From: FEN-1219 sp963810755
GTDB lineage: Bacteria > Pseudomonadota > Gammaproteobacteria > Steroidobacterales > Rariloculaceae
Reading direction: 5' to 3'
NCBI GenBank assembly: GCA_963810755.1
Contig: CAWEOP010000008.1
Coordinates: 310,001-374,000 of the forward strand
Length of the DNA stretch: 64,000 nt
The notes beneath the pieces were generated by a model. It saw only the letters and a list, made by a program, of their open reading frames with translations. It did no database searches and was not told the DNA's origin. The first letter of the stretch is position 1. Every line of letters starts with the position of its first letter. Shown one piece after another: positions 38,449-47,677 of the stretch. The translations under genes and the position numbers were made by a program.

Positions 38449-39732
38449 TCAAGGTTCGATCGGCATCTCGACGTCAACCCGAGTGCCTGCGCCGGGCTCC
38501 GAGTGGATGCGGAAGCTGCCGCCGCGCGCACGGGCGCGCTCCTGCATCCCGACGATACCGAGATGGCGCGCGGCAGTCCCGGCGAGCGTAGCGGTGTCGA
38601 AGCCGCAACCGTCGTCGACGATCGCTATCGAAATCGAAGTCGGCCGCCGCACCGCGCTCACGCGGATCCGCTTCGGAGACGCGTGGCGGAGCGCGTTCGT
38701 GATCGACTCCTGTACTACTCGGAAGCAGGAGATCTCCTTTTCGCGGTCGAGCCGGCGCCCGTCCGCCTCGTCGGCGGCGAGCTCGATCGTGACGCCGGAG
38801 AGCGCGCTCTGGGCGTCGACGTAGACTCGGAGCGCAGGAAACAGGCCGACTTCGTCCAGCAGCGGCGGTCGCAGGTCGCTCGAGATCTTGCGGATGCGAT
38901 CGATCATCCCGTCGATGAGCGCAAGCGTCTCGCGGGTCTCGTCGTCTGTAATTCGCGTACCGTCGTGAGCGGCGCGCATCGACAGGCGAAGCTTGATCAC
39001 GGTCAGCATCTGGCCGAGCTCGTCGTGCAACTCATGGGCGATGAACCGCCGCTCGTCTTCCTTCGCGGAATCGAAGCGTTCGTTGAGCAGCGCCAGACGC
39101 TCGTAGGCGGCTCGCAGATCGATCAGCGCGTCGGCGGCGGCGCGCGAGCTGTCCTCGACGTGGCGGATGACCAAATCGATCGCGGTCGTAAGCAGCACCG
39201 TGAGGAAGGCGAAGGTGATGCCGATCCGCATCCAATTCTGCATCCCGGATGGGTCGAGGTCGGCGGCGTCGATCGGCACCACACCGTGCGAGATCAATGT
39301 TCCCGCCGCGAGGTAGGCGCCCAACGATAACCCGATGAGTAGAAAGCCGGGCGTGCGACCCAGGAACGTCACCGCGAAAATGCTGGTGCCCGCGAGGACG
39401 ATCCCCGGCCCCGAGCTGAAGCCGAACGTCATTAGCGCACCCACGCCGGTGACGAAGGTGAGAGCGATCGCCAGCGTGGCCCGCACGGTCACGGACAAAC
39501 CGGGCGCCAGGCGAAGCAGCGGGAATGCCAGCGCGGCGCCGATCATCGCCAGAGTCCGCGGCACGGATAGCGGTTCCGATCGCAGAGCGAGCGAAGCAGC
39601 GACGATTACTGGCGAGACGATCGCCCCGACGGTCAGCATCCCGCGCAGAACTTTCTCGCGCCATGACTCGAGCGCGCTCAGCCGTGCCGCAGCCGATGGC
39701 TGGCCGGCATTCTCCTTCGTGTTTGTTCCCAC
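38449..39732 (-). CDS. NarL-type sensor histidine kinase, orphan
   Basis: The GTG at 39732 opens a 427-residue protein with about six N-terminal hydrophobic helices (35-190, MASE-like), no periplasmic domain of note, then HisKA_3 (ERRFIAHELHDELGQMLTVI, phospho-His about 236). The HATPase has RVVQESITNALRH (N box), DDGCGFD (G1) and GIVGMQERAR (G2). Such kinases normally pair with a LuxR-type response regulator. None is present in this window, so the partner is elsewhere. It sits 140 bases downstream of the amidase start, on the same strand. Confidence 0.92.
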   Translation of the reverse strand: MGTNTKENAGQPSAAARLSALESWREKVLRGMLTVGAIVSPVIVAASLALRSEPLSVPRTLAMIGAALAFPLLRLAPGLSVTVRATLAIALTFVTGVGALMTFGFSSGPGIVLAGTSIFAVTFLGRTPGFLLIGLSLGAYLAAGTLISHGVVPIDAADLDPSGMQNWMRIGITFAFLTVLLTTAIDLVIRHVEDSSRAAADALIDLRAAYERLALLNERFDSAKEDERRFIAHELHDELGQMLTVIKLRLSMRAAHDGTRITDDETRETLALIDGMIDRIRKISSDLRPPLLDEVGLFPALRVYVDAQSALSGVTIELAADEADGRRLDREKEISCFRVVQESITNALRHASPKRIRVSAVRRPTSISIAIVDDGCGFDTATLAGTAARHLGIVGMQERARARGGSFRIHSEPGAGTRVDVEMPIEP

Positions 39733-39822
39733 TTCCGAAATGCTATCCGACCGAGCGGCCGGCGTCGCTTCGGTTACGTGCCGCTAGCGCAGTAGGGAAG
39801 GACTCGTGGAGGTGCGGGCGGG

Positions 39823-40086
39823 CTAGTCAACGCCCCCGACCTTGGACGAGATCGAGCGATGTGCTTCGGAGAGTAGGAGCCGGGCCCGCTCCATCTGCAG
39901 CATTTCGTCCGGCGTGGGCTTCGTGTGGTCGCGCAGGTGTTGGATGATCCGATCGTGAATGACTTCGAAGTCCGTCATCGCTTTTTTGTATTCGGCGAGA
40001 GCGTCGTTCCAGTCCGCGGTGCGAACGCTGTCGTCGAGCGTCCGCTGTAGGGTCGCTTGAGGCTCAGCTTTGGCATCGTTGTACAC
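39823..40086 (-). CDS. Small helical protein, unknown
   Basis: The GTG at 40086 with a GAGGAAG site nine bases upstream starts an 87-residue, highly charged and mostly helical protein. A WNDALAEYKKAMTDFEVIHD stretch begins a heptad-like pattern and E-x-ARLLLSEAHRSI ends it. There is no Cys, signal or membrane helix. It resembles the other small protein at 42403-42618 (W, then EY, then E/R spacing) and both flank the broken gene. Function is unknown. Confidence 0.6.
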   Translation of the reverse strand: MYNDAKAEPQATLQRTLDDSVRTADWNDALAEYKKAMTDFEVIHDRIIQHLRDHTKPTPDEMLQMERARLLLSEAHRSISSKVGGVD

Positions 40087-40424
40087 GTCGACTGCTTCCT
40101 CGCAAAGCGCGTGTCCGGATGTGCTGGTAGTCAGGTGCGCCCTGGGTCCTGAGCAGGGCTAAGCATCTGCGACGAAATCTACACCCAAAGGAAACCCTAC
40201 GCGAGGCCGGCAGGGCCGTGCGCGAAGAACTGAACCGTTCAGTGCTCGAGGAAGTTCCAAATGAGGGAGTGTGGCGTGACGACGCTCCACGGCACCGGTC
40301 ACTCATATATAAGTGTTCGCACGGTATTGTTCGTTACGTAAAGTTCAGCTGCTCCAGTTCTAGTCGGCCTGGCTCAACTGTGGGGGCAAGTTGAATGCGT
40401 GCGCGAACGGCGGGGAGGAACCTC
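40087..40424. other. AT-rich non-coding stretch
   Basis: The 338 bases between the small gene and the broken gene hold no convincing gene. On the plus strand an 87-codon frame without an internal start runs from 40131 to 40394 but lacks an initiation codon. Bases 40321-40380 are half G+C, well below the surroundings. Two TTACGTAA palindromes lie near 40334 and 40431. Confidence 0.4.
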
Positions 40425-42259
40425 TTACGTAAGAACAACTAGACCGGGGCACATCAACCTCAGCACTCCAGCGGCCACACGGGGCAGCCCGACAATCTTC
40501 ACATCGCGCCCCGCCCCTAAGACTTCAGTGAGGATGTCCTTTGTAATGGCAACCCATCCGCCTGACGTCTTATAACTGAGAACGAACTCCCCCTCCAGCC
40601 GACTGTGCAAGAGATCCGTCTGGTCACAGGAATCAGCCTTGTGCGCAGCCACAATCTGCATGTCTGACGATCGGATATATTGGACTGGAAGATCCGGAAT
40701 CAGCGACGCCTTCGAATCGACCTTCGAATCCTCTGCGAAGACGAAGAGGCGACCGTTTCGAACAGCAGCGTTCGCCTCACCATCGGAAACGCGTCTGCGC
40801 AGCGCATGCTCGATCCGATCGAAAATGTCTTCGGCAAACTGTTGGGGGTACTCGAACAGCTTTGCCATTTCCGGTTTGATGTGCGGTAACTTTCGCCAGC
40901 CGCTCACCCAGGCGAGCTTGTGGCGGCTTCCCCATCGGCAAAGACATCTTCCAGACTGAAGTGTGTCACGGCATCGGGCTGTAAGGTCTTGAGCGCCATA
41001 TGCTCGAAGAGATTGGATGAGAATCCATAAAGGACCCCATATGGAGAATAGGCGCCGTCAACCGGCCTGAAATGTGGACAATCGTCATACAACGGCTTCG
41101 ACAGGCGACTGATCCGTGCTTCGTATTCTCTGGAGCAGCTGAACGTGTCGCCGTCCCATGGGCGTATAGACAACGTGCCCATCGCGATCCGTCGTTATGA
41201 AGAGATGCTCGATCATGCTGTAAGGACCCAGCAAGTCGAGACGATTCAGAAACAACTCTGGATCCGGAGAAATGCCCTGACAAATGGCGGCCGCCAATTC
41301 GAGCCTCTTCTGGCCGTCGCCACTGTGCCTGGCGTGTTCATAAGCTTCGAGCAGCGGCACGAGACCTTGAATCAGCAGGGCGAGATCGAGGGCATTGGAT
41401 TTGCGGGTGCTCAGAACCAGGCTGTTCTCATTAAGAGACACACCCTTCTGCATGGAGACGTGGCGAAGCTGTGAACGCAGGTGCCCGCCAGCCATTCGAA
41501 CGCCGGCTTTGTGGATTTCAATCCGGTCCTCTTCCGAAAGGGTCTCTGCGATTTGTTCCGCGACTTCGAAATAGGCCCCGCCAGTTCATCGGTCGTGGGG
41601 CTCTGTGCCAGCGGGATCAGCCATCGCGCATCTCGCACGAGCACCGGCTGATCAGCCGGTGTGGTTCTCCATAGCTGGTCGAGCACGCCTTGAACTTGCG
41701 AGAGCCGATCGCCGGCGCTCGGTGATCCGGCATCCCACAGGCGCATACTCAACAGCGCAAGCCGCCGTATCACATACAAGTTGAACAGAGTGTGCGCGTA
41801 TCGAACGCGACCATTGCGACCCGGCCAACGAGTCTGCTGCCACAAACGAAAGCCGCGTCTCATCATCTCCGCCGGATCGACCAGGTCGTTATGCAGTCCA
41901 GGAGTCTCACGAGGCCTGAATCCGCTTGCCCAATGCGCTTCTTCCAACTGACGTCTAAGACGAGATTGGTCGTGGGTGACGCCAGTGAGTGTGAAGAAGC
42001 AATCCTCAAAGTGACGAGACAGAAGGGGACCGTCTTGCAGGTATTGGATCGGCTTTCGTTGGGCGTTCAGCAGCCCTTGTATTCTCTCGACGATTTCATC
42101 GCGATGGGCCAGGAACAATTGGAGAAGTTCGACATGCGCGTGAAACGGCACCTGGCCAGGACGTTGTGCGGTTGGCCTCTCTTCCGGTGCAAGGAATGGC
42201 TGTTCGCCGATCACAATACTTCCCCCTGAATCGGAGGCCGAATAGTCGCTGAACGACAT
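40425..42259 (-). pseudogene. Unrecognised ~610-residue protein, three frameshifts, in AT-rich pocket
   Basis: Correcting three frameshifts (near 41580, 41125 and 40928) gives one continuous protein from ATG 42259 to the stop at 40425. The order is FSDYSASDSGGSIVIGEQPF, then HVELLQLFLAHRDEIVERIQ, FRLWQQTRWPGRNGRVRY, RMAGGHLRSQLRHVSMQKGV, ALDLALLIQGLVPLLEAYEH, YTPMGRRHVQLLQRI, YSPYGVLYGFSSNLFEHMAL, LPHIKPEMAKLFEYPQQFAE and a C-terminal domain to LRLMCPGLVVLT. No catalytic motif, signal or membrane helix is obvious. Codon use is more AT-tolerant than in neighbours. It may be a horizontally acquired gene of unknown family. Confidence 0.65.
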
Positions 42260-42402
42260 CCGACCGAGCAAGCGCGCTCTGCCGAAACGAGAGACTCCAG
42301 CCGCGGGATTTCTGAGTCGGCGCCCGCTCTTGCGCAAGCATCGTTAGGCGGCGACGACGTTTGTTCATACTCGTTTTTTTGACTGATGGTAATTTGAGTT
42401 TC
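42260..42402 (+). other. Divergent AT-rich spacer
   Basis: This short region separates the broken gene and the small plus-strand gene and is AT-rich from about 42361 (runs of T). It is where promoters for both would lie. I could not assign a clear -35/-10 pair. Confidence 0.35.
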
Positions 42403-42618
42403 GTGCCTGACAATAAAAATGAATGGCAACAGGTATTCGACGAGTACGCTCGTGCCTGCGCTGAGTACGAAGCTGCAAGGGCGGCGGCAGCGAGCCACTC
42501 GGCCACAGTAACGACGCTGACCGCGGCGCTTCTTGCCGAGCAGCAAGCACGGGACAAAGTAGTGGCCTTGCGGCAGCGGATGTACCTATCCAATTCGACA
42601 GCGACAGAGTCCCCGTAA
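42403..42618 (+). CDS. Small helical protein, unknown
   Basis: Starting from GTG 42403 the product is 71 residues, charged and predicted helical (EWQQVFDEYARACAEYEAAR, EQQARDKVVALRQRM). A TTG start at 42361 would add a short hydrophobic stretch. Its pattern resembles the small protein at 39823-40086 (tryptophan, EY, later AR), which suggests a family of small coiled-coil proteins. No signal or function is evident; the start is uncertain. Confidence 0.45.
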   Translation: MPDNKNEWQQVFDEYARACAEYEAARAAAASHSATVTTLTAALLAEQQARDKVVALRQRMYLSNSTATESP

Positions 42619-42719
42619 CCTCTTATCCACTCGTCGAGCCACCCACGCGCCGTTCTTGACGCCGCCGCACGTCCGCGCCTATCGTCATGGTGAATAGCGA
42701 TCTGACCGGGGAGGGGGGG

Positions 42720-43985
42720 ATGCTCCGGATTCCATTCGTGGTGCTCGCAGCCGTGGTGCTATGCGCGGCGTCATTGGCGCGCGCGCAAGAAGAGCACGCA
42801 AGCTGGACTTTCGACACCTACACGCCGGGCGTGTGCTCAGCGAACGGCTCACTGCACGGCGGCTGCCCTGCGGGGGAGCTCGTAAGGATTCGCGTCGTCA
42901 CGATCGCCTACGGGCTGGTGCGGCCTTGGCATTTGACGTTTCTGCCGGGTGGCACCGACCTGCTCGTAACGGAGCTGCCCGGCGACTTGCGCATCGTGCG
43001 CGGCGGCAAGCTCGACCCGAAGCCGGTTGCAGGGTGGCCGGCCGACGCACTCCTCGCGCGCAGCCTGAACTCGGTCGTGCTGCACCCGGACTTCGAGCGC
43101 AACCATATCCTCTACTTCTCCTACGTGAAGCAACGCGCCGGCGGGGACACGACGATCGCACTTGCACGCGGTCGGTTCGACGGTGCGTCACTCAGCGGCG
43201 TCGAGGAAGTCTTCGTCGCCGACGCGTGGGGCAAGGGTGCCACCGCGGGTCGCGCCGAGGTAGGTCCGGACGGAATGCTGTATCTAACGGTCGGCGATCG
43301 CGACGCCGGCAACACGACCGACGATCCGAGCTATCGAATGCTCGCGCAGGATCTCGGCAATCATGTCGGGAAGGTGCTGCGCCTACGCGACGATGGCACC
43401 GCGCCGCCGGACAATCCGTTCGTCGGCCGCAAGGACGCCAAGCCCGAGATCTACACGTACGGGCACCGCAACGTGCAGGGGCTCGCGTGGCATCCTCAAA
43501 CGCGCGAGCTCTGGGCCACGGAGATCGGGCCGATGGGCGGCGATGAGCTGAACCGACTCGTTCCGGGACACAACTACGGCTGGCCGCTCGTGTCGCTCGG
43601 CAAGATTTACACCGGCCATCTCGCGTCGGATCAGCCGTGGTCGCGGCCCGGAATGGATAACCCCGCGATGTTTTGGGTGCCTGCGATCAGCCCGTCGAGC
43701 CTCATGATCTACGAAGGCGATAAGTTCCCGCTCTGGCGCGGCCACTACTTCATCGGCGCGCTGAGCGGGCAGCAACTGCAACGCGTCGCGTTCGATCAGC
43801 CGCCGCCGCAACTCGAGCGCCGCGAGTCGCTGCTCCTATCGCTCGACGCGCGCGTGCGCGACGTGCGGCAAGGACCGGACGGCTACCTCTATCTCGCGGT
43901 CGAACGGGACCAGCAGTCCGGGCCGGGCAGCGCGAACCTCACACCGAACGGCTCGATCCTGAGGATCGAGCCAGCACACGACTGA
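42720..43985 (+). CDS. Exported PQQ-dependent sugar dehydrogenase (GSDH type)
   Basis: ATG 42720, preceded by GGGGAGGGGGG, yields 421 residues with a signal peptide to ARAQ. It shows soluble-glucose-dehydrogenase blade motifs: RPWHLTFLPGGTDLLVTELP, NSVVLHPDFERNHILYFSY, AEVGPDGMLYLTVGDR, DNPFVGRKDAKPEIYTYGHRN (NPF and GHRN), WATEIGPMGGDELN. These match the PQQ- and calcium-binding family of beta-propeller dehydrogenases that oxidise sugars or alcohols in the periplasm. It heads a run of exported genes on the plus strand. The substrate is unknown, and no PQQ biosynthesis genes are in the window. Confidence 0.9.
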   Translation: MLRIPFVVLAAVVLCAASLARAQEEHASWTFDTYTPGVCSANGSLHGGCPAGELVRIRVVTIAYGLVRPWHLTFLPGGTDLLVTELPGDLRIVRGGKLDPKPVAGWPADALLARSLNSVVLHPDFERNHILYFSYVKQRAGGDTTIALARGRFDGASLSGVEEVFVADAWGKGATAGRAEVGPDGMLYLTVGDRDAGNTTDDPSYRMLAQDLGNHVGKVLRLRDDGTAPPDNPFVGRKDAKPEIYTYGHRNVQGLAWHPQTRELWATEIGPMGGDELNRLVPGHNYGWPLVSLGKIYTGHLASDQPWSRPGMDNPAMFWVPAISPSSLMIYEGDKFPLWRGHYFIGALSGQQLQRVAFDQPPPQLERRESLLLSLDARVRDVRQGPDGYLYLAVERDQQSGPGSANLTPNGSILRIEPAHD

Positions 43986-43996
43986 GAGCACCGACG

Positions 43997-44791
43997 ATGC
44001 GATCGACATTCGTACTACTCGCCCTTTGCGGTTTGTTTGCCGCGAACGCGTACGCGCAAAGCTCGCGTTCGGCCGATCTTCCGCGGCTTGCGAACGGCAA
44101 GCCGAATTTCAGCGGCATGTGGCAGGCGCTGACGACCGCGAACTGGAACATCTTGACCCACGGTGCAAGTGCGGGCCCACCCGAGTACGGCGCGTTGCTC
44201 GCGACTCCGCCCGGATACGGCATCGTCGACGGCGACGAGATTCCGTACCTACCGGCCGCCGCCGAGCAGCAACGGAAGAACTACGAGAATCGCTGGAAGG
44301 AAGACCCCGAGGTCAAGTGCTTCATGCCCGGCGTGCCGCGCGCGAATTACATGCCTTACCCGCTGCAGATCTTTCACTCGGACAAAGGCCTGCTCCTCGC
44401 TTATCAATTCGCAGGCGCGGCACGCATCGTCAACCTCGGCAAGCCGCAACCCTCGGCGATCGACAGCTGGATGGGCGTCTCGAACGCGCATTGGGAGGGC
44501 GACACGCTCGTCGTCGACGTCAGCGGATTCAACGGGCTCGCGTGGCTCGACCGGGCGGGCAATCATGCGGGTCCGGCGCTGCATGTCGTGGAGCGTTACA
44601 CTTTCGCCGGTCCCGACGCGATCGAGTACTCGGCGACGCTCGAAGATCCGCAGACGTTCTCCCGTCCGTGGTCGATGCACTTCCGACTGAGCCGGAATCC
44701 GGATAAGGCCGACCAACTGATGGAGTTCAAGTGCGTGCCGTTCACCGAAGAGCTGCTTTACGGTGACGTTTACAAGCGGCCGCAGAAGTGA
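43997..44791 (+). CDS. Exported protein with W-x-GDTLVV motif, paralog family
   Basis: A 264-residue protein with a signal peptide (to AYAQ), starting 11 bases after the dehydrogenase. It has NGKPNFSGMWQALT, a central Tyr/Asn-rich part and the family core WEGDTLVVDVSGFNGLAWLD, followed by a VERYTF, DP and RPWS sequence. The same core recurs at 44805-45779, 56332-57165, 60683-61558 and, degenerate, at 61666-63045. The function of this family is unknown to me; it co-occurs with DUF6152 proteins here. It is likely periplasmic. Confidence 0.8.
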   Translation: MRSTFVLLALCGLFAANAYAQSSRSADLPRLANGKPNFSGMWQALTTANWNILTHGASAGPPEYGALLATPPGYGIVDGDEIPYLPAAAEQQRKNYENRWKEDPEVKCFMPGVPRANYMPYPLQIFHSDKGLLLAYQFAGAARIVNLGKPQPSAIDSWMGVSNAHWEGDTLVVDVSGFNGLAWLDRAGNHAGPALHVVERYTFAGPDAIEYSATLEDPQTFSRPWSMHFRLSRNPDKADQLMEFKCVPFTEELLYGDVYKRPQK

Positions 44792-44804
44792 CAAGGAGCG
44801 AGAC

Positions 44805-45779
44805 ATGAGAAGGAACCCGTACTTTTTGGGCGCGCTGCCTTTGGCGCTCGTTTGCTCGGTTGCCAGTGCGCAAGGTTTGCGCACCCCGTGGGGCGACCCG
44901 GATCTTCAGGGCACCTGGTCGAATGCGACGCTGACGCCGCTGCAACGCCCGGCCGACCTCAAAGACAAGGAGTTCTTCACCGCCAAGGAAGCCAAGGCCT
45001 ACGTCCAGCAGCGGCTCGCGGCCTCGAGCGGCGACGAGAACATCGAAGCGGACAAGGAGAAGGGCAACGTCGGATCCTACAACGATGCGTGGATGGACCG
45101 CGGCAACGACATCGTGCCGACGCGGCGTACTTCGCTGATCGTGGAGCCCGCGAACGGCCGCGTTCCGCCGTTCACGGCGGAGGCGCAGCGCGAGCACGAG
45201 AGCAACCTCGCCCGCGCCAAGGCGCATCCGGCCGACACTCCCGAAGATCGCTATTTGACGGAGCGATGCATCGTCTTCGGCGGCGGCGCCGCGCCGATGC
45301 TGCCCGAGCCGTACAACAACAATTACTACATCGTCCAGACGCCCGACTACGTCACGATCATGACGGAGATCAATCACGAGGTGCGGATCATCCCTGTGGA
45401 CGGCCGTCCGCACTTGCCGGCGCGCGTGCAGCAGTGGACCGGCGATTCGCGCGGCCGGTGGGAAGGCGACACGCTCGTTGTCGAGACGACGAATCAGAAG
45501 CCGCACCGGCACTTTTACGGCGTCCAAATGCTCGACTCGGTGATGAGCAACGAGTTTCGAGTCGTCGAGCGGTTCACGCGCACGGCACCCGACCAGATCC
45601 GCTATCGAGCGACCGTGCACGACCCCGTGTTCACTGCGCCGTGGACCGTGGAGCTGTTCATGCATCCGCAGAGCGGTGAGCTCGTCGAGTACGCGTGCCA
45701 CGAAGGCAATTACGGATTGAGAGGGCTCCTGTCGGCAGTGCGCGAAGAGGAGCGGCGGGCGGCGGAGGGGAAGAAGTGA
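44805..45779 (+). CDS. Exported protein with W-x-GDTLVV motif, paralog family
   Basis: ATG 44805, with AAGGAGCGAG upstream, gives 324 residues and a signal peptide to ASAQ. It starts the body with TPWGDPDLQGTWSNATLTPL, then NNYYIVQTPDYVTI, and carries WEGDTLVVETTNQKPH, VERFTRTAPDQIRYRATVHD and EYACHEGNYGL. This is the same layout as the preceding gene. Its stop overlaps the DUF6152 start by four bases (GTGA), so the two are translationally coupled. Role unknown. Confidence 0.82.
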   Translation: MRRNPYFLGALPLALVCSVASAQGLRTPWGDPDLQGTWSNATLTPLQRPADLKDKEFFTAKEAKAYVQQRLAASSGDENIEADKEKGNVGSYNDAWMDRGNDIVPTRRTSLIVEPANGRVPPFTAEAQREHESNLARAKAHPADTPEDRYLTERCIVFGGGAAPMLPEPYNNNYYIVQTPDYVTIMTEINHEVRIIPVDGRPHLPARVQQWTGDSRGRWEGDTLVVETTNQKPHRHFYGVQMLDSVMSNEFRVVERFTRTAPDQIRYRATVHDPVFTAPWTVELFMHPQSGELVEYACHEGNYGLRGLLSAVREEERRAAEGKK

Positions 45780-46201
45780 ACATCAAATATGCAGCGAAGT
45801 CTGTTCTCGGCATCGTGTTCGTCGGCGTCTCGCTGACGTTGGCGGCGCCGGCGTCTCACGCCCACCACGCCTTCTCCGCCGAGTTCGATGCGAATCAACC
45901 GATCACGCTCCGGGGAACGATCACGCGTGTCGAATGGATCAATCCGCACGCGTTTATCCACCTGGACGTCAAGCGCGACGACGGCACGGTCGAGAGCTGG
46001 ATGATCGAAGCCGGCAGCCCGAACACGCTCGTGCGCCGCGGCATGACGCGCGATTCGATACCGGCTGGCACCGAAGTCGTGGTCTTTGGCTACCGGCATC
46101 GCAATGGCTCGAATGCCGCGAACGGCCGCGACGTGACCTTGCCCGATGGAAAGAGGCTGTTCATTACTTCGCCGGGCACCGGAGCGCCACCTAGCAACTG
46201 A
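45776..46201 (+). CDS. Exported DUF6152 protein
   Basis: GTG 45776 overlaps the upstream stop (GTGA), and a GGAGGGGAAGAA stretch supplies the binding site. The 141-residue protein has a signal peptide to ASHA, then HHAFSAEFDANQPITLRGTI, RVEWINPHAFIHLDV and NTLVRRGMTRDSIPAGTEV, the DUF6152 pattern (HH start, NPH motif). DUF6152 proteins are small beta-rich periplasmic proteins of unknown function. Two paralogs occur at 57162-57596 and 59260-59652, each next to other exported genes. Confidence 0.88.
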   Translation: MNIKYAAKSVLGIVFVGVSLTLAAPASHAHHAFSAEFDANQPITLRGTITRVEWINPHAFIHLDVKRDDGTVESWMIEAGSPNTLVRRGMTRDSIPAGTEVVVFGYRHRNGSNAANGRDVTLPDGKRLFITSPGTGAPPSN

Positions 46202-46242
46202 TCTGCTTGGACGCGCCGCGGCGTCGCGGCGACGGGGGAATC

Positions 46243-47607
46243 ATGAACGGCTTTACGCTCCGCCTATCGGCGTTGCCCTTATTGCTCGCTCTCGCGCAAG
46301 GCTGCATGCCGAGCGCGCCGCCCGATGCGGCTGCGAGCCCGGCGCCGCGGCTCTCACCACCCCCGGCAGCCGATCCGCTCGTGTTCGACACGTGGGTGCC
46401 GGGACCGTGCTCGCCGAACGGCCAGCCTCAAGGCCAGTGCCCACCAGGCGAGCTGTTCCGCGTTCGGCTCGTTCCGCTCGCCGAAGGCTTGAGGAGTCCG
46501 CGCCACATCGCGTTCACGCCGAACGGCGACCTCCTCATCACCGAACTTGCGGCCCCGGCCGGAGATCCCGCGGCCGGCAATCAATCGGTTCAAACGAAAC
46601 CGGGCCGCGTACGGATCGTGCGTGACAGCATACTCGCGCCGGCACCGCTTACGGGTTGGCCAACGCCAGGCATCGATGCCGGCGCGTTGTGGTCGATCGT
46701 CGTGCACCCGCAGTTCGCGGCGAACCACTTCGTGTATCTGTACTACGTCAAGAAGGGCCCGGACGGGATGTCGACGCGCGCGCTCGCACGCGCGCGGCTC
46801 GAGGACACGTCGCTTCTCGATGTACAGGAGATCTTCGAGGCCGACGCCTGGATTCCGGGCGGGCCGATGGCCGGCCGCGCGGGCTTCGGGCCCGACGGCA
46901 TGATCTACATGACGGTGAACGATCACTTCGAGCACGACGGGAAGAACGGCGGCGGCGAGCCGCTGCTCGCGCAGGACCTCGACAACGACATCGGCAAGGT
47001 CTTGCGCATCCGCGACGACGGCGGCATGCCGTCCGACAACCCGTTCGTCGGGCGCAAGCGGGCGAATCCCGAGATCTTCACGTACGGTCAGCGCAACGTG
47101 ACGGATTTCGCGTGGCATCCCGAGACGGGCGAGCTGTGGACCACCGAGATCGCGCCGATGGGCGGCGACGAGATCAATGTGCTGCACGCCGGGATGAACT
47201 ACGGTTGGCCGCTCGTGTCGCTCGGCAAGAACTACAACAAAACAGAGCTCAACGAGGACCACTGGTACCGGCCCGGCATGGAAATGCCCGTGATGTTCTG
47301 GATGCCCTCGATCAGCCCGTCGACGCTCATGTGGTACACGGGTGACAAGCTCGCACCGTGGAAGGGGCACCTCTTGGTCGGTGCGCTGAACGGTCAAGCA
47401 CTGCTGCGCGTGGCGTTCGATCAACCGATGCCGCAAACCGAGCGGCGCGATTCGCTGTTCATGTCGCTCGGCCGGCGTTGGCGTCACGTGGTGCAGGGGC
47501 CGGACGGCTACGTCTATGCGCTGACCGAGAAGCGCACGCTCGGCGGCGCGCCCGATCCGAGCGACGCGACGAGCGGCGTGGTCTACCGCATCGAGCCGGC
47601 GGAGTAG
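46243..47607 (+). CDS. PQQ-dependent sugar dehydrogenase lipoprotein
   Basis: The ATG at 46243 begins a 454-residue protein with a lipobox (LALAQGC). It has the same blades as the gene at 42720: LRSPRHIAFTPNGDLLITEL, AGFGPDGMIYMTVNDHF, DNPFVGRKRANPEIFTYGQR, TTEIAPMGGDEIN, YGWPLVSLGKNY. It is a second GSDH-type propeller, anchored to a membrane rather than free. The two flank the DUF6152 and W-x-GDTLVV genes, so this block may be one functional set. Confidence 0.9.
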   Translation: MNGFTLRLSALPLLLALAQGCMPSAPPDAAASPAPRLSPPPAADPLVFDTWVPGPCSPNGQPQGQCPPGELFRVRLVPLAEGLRSPRHIAFTPNGDLLITELAAPAGDPAAGNQSVQTKPGRVRIVRDSILAPAPLTGWPTPGIDAGALWSIVVHPQFAANHFVYLYYVKKGPDGMSTRALARARLEDTSLLDVQEIFEADAWIPGGPMAGRAGFGPDGMIYMTVNDHFEHDGKNGGGEPLLAQDLDNDIGKVLRIRDDGGMPSDNPFVGRKRANPEIFTYGQRNVTDFAWHPETGELWTTEIAPMGGDEINVLHAGMNYGWPLVSLGKNYNKTELNEDHWYRPGMEMPVMFWMPSISPSTLMWYTGDKLAPWKGHLLVGALNGQALLRVAFDQPMPQTERRDSLFMSLGRRWRHVVQGPDGYVYALTEKRTLGGAPDPSDATSGVVYRIEPAE

Positions 47608-47677
47608 CGCTTACCTTCAGTCGGCGTCTGCGCCCAAGAGTGTCGCGATCGGTGACGGTACCGTCCCGCGGACACTG

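Noticed and set aside
38158..38531. Short minus-strand frames upstream of the amidase
   Set aside because: Shadow frames of the amidase start and histidine kinase end; no start site or motif.
40131..40394. Open plus-strand stretch of 87 codons upstream of the broken gene
   Set aside because: No start codon at a sensible place and no binding site; composition is not protein-like at the end (Ser-rich).
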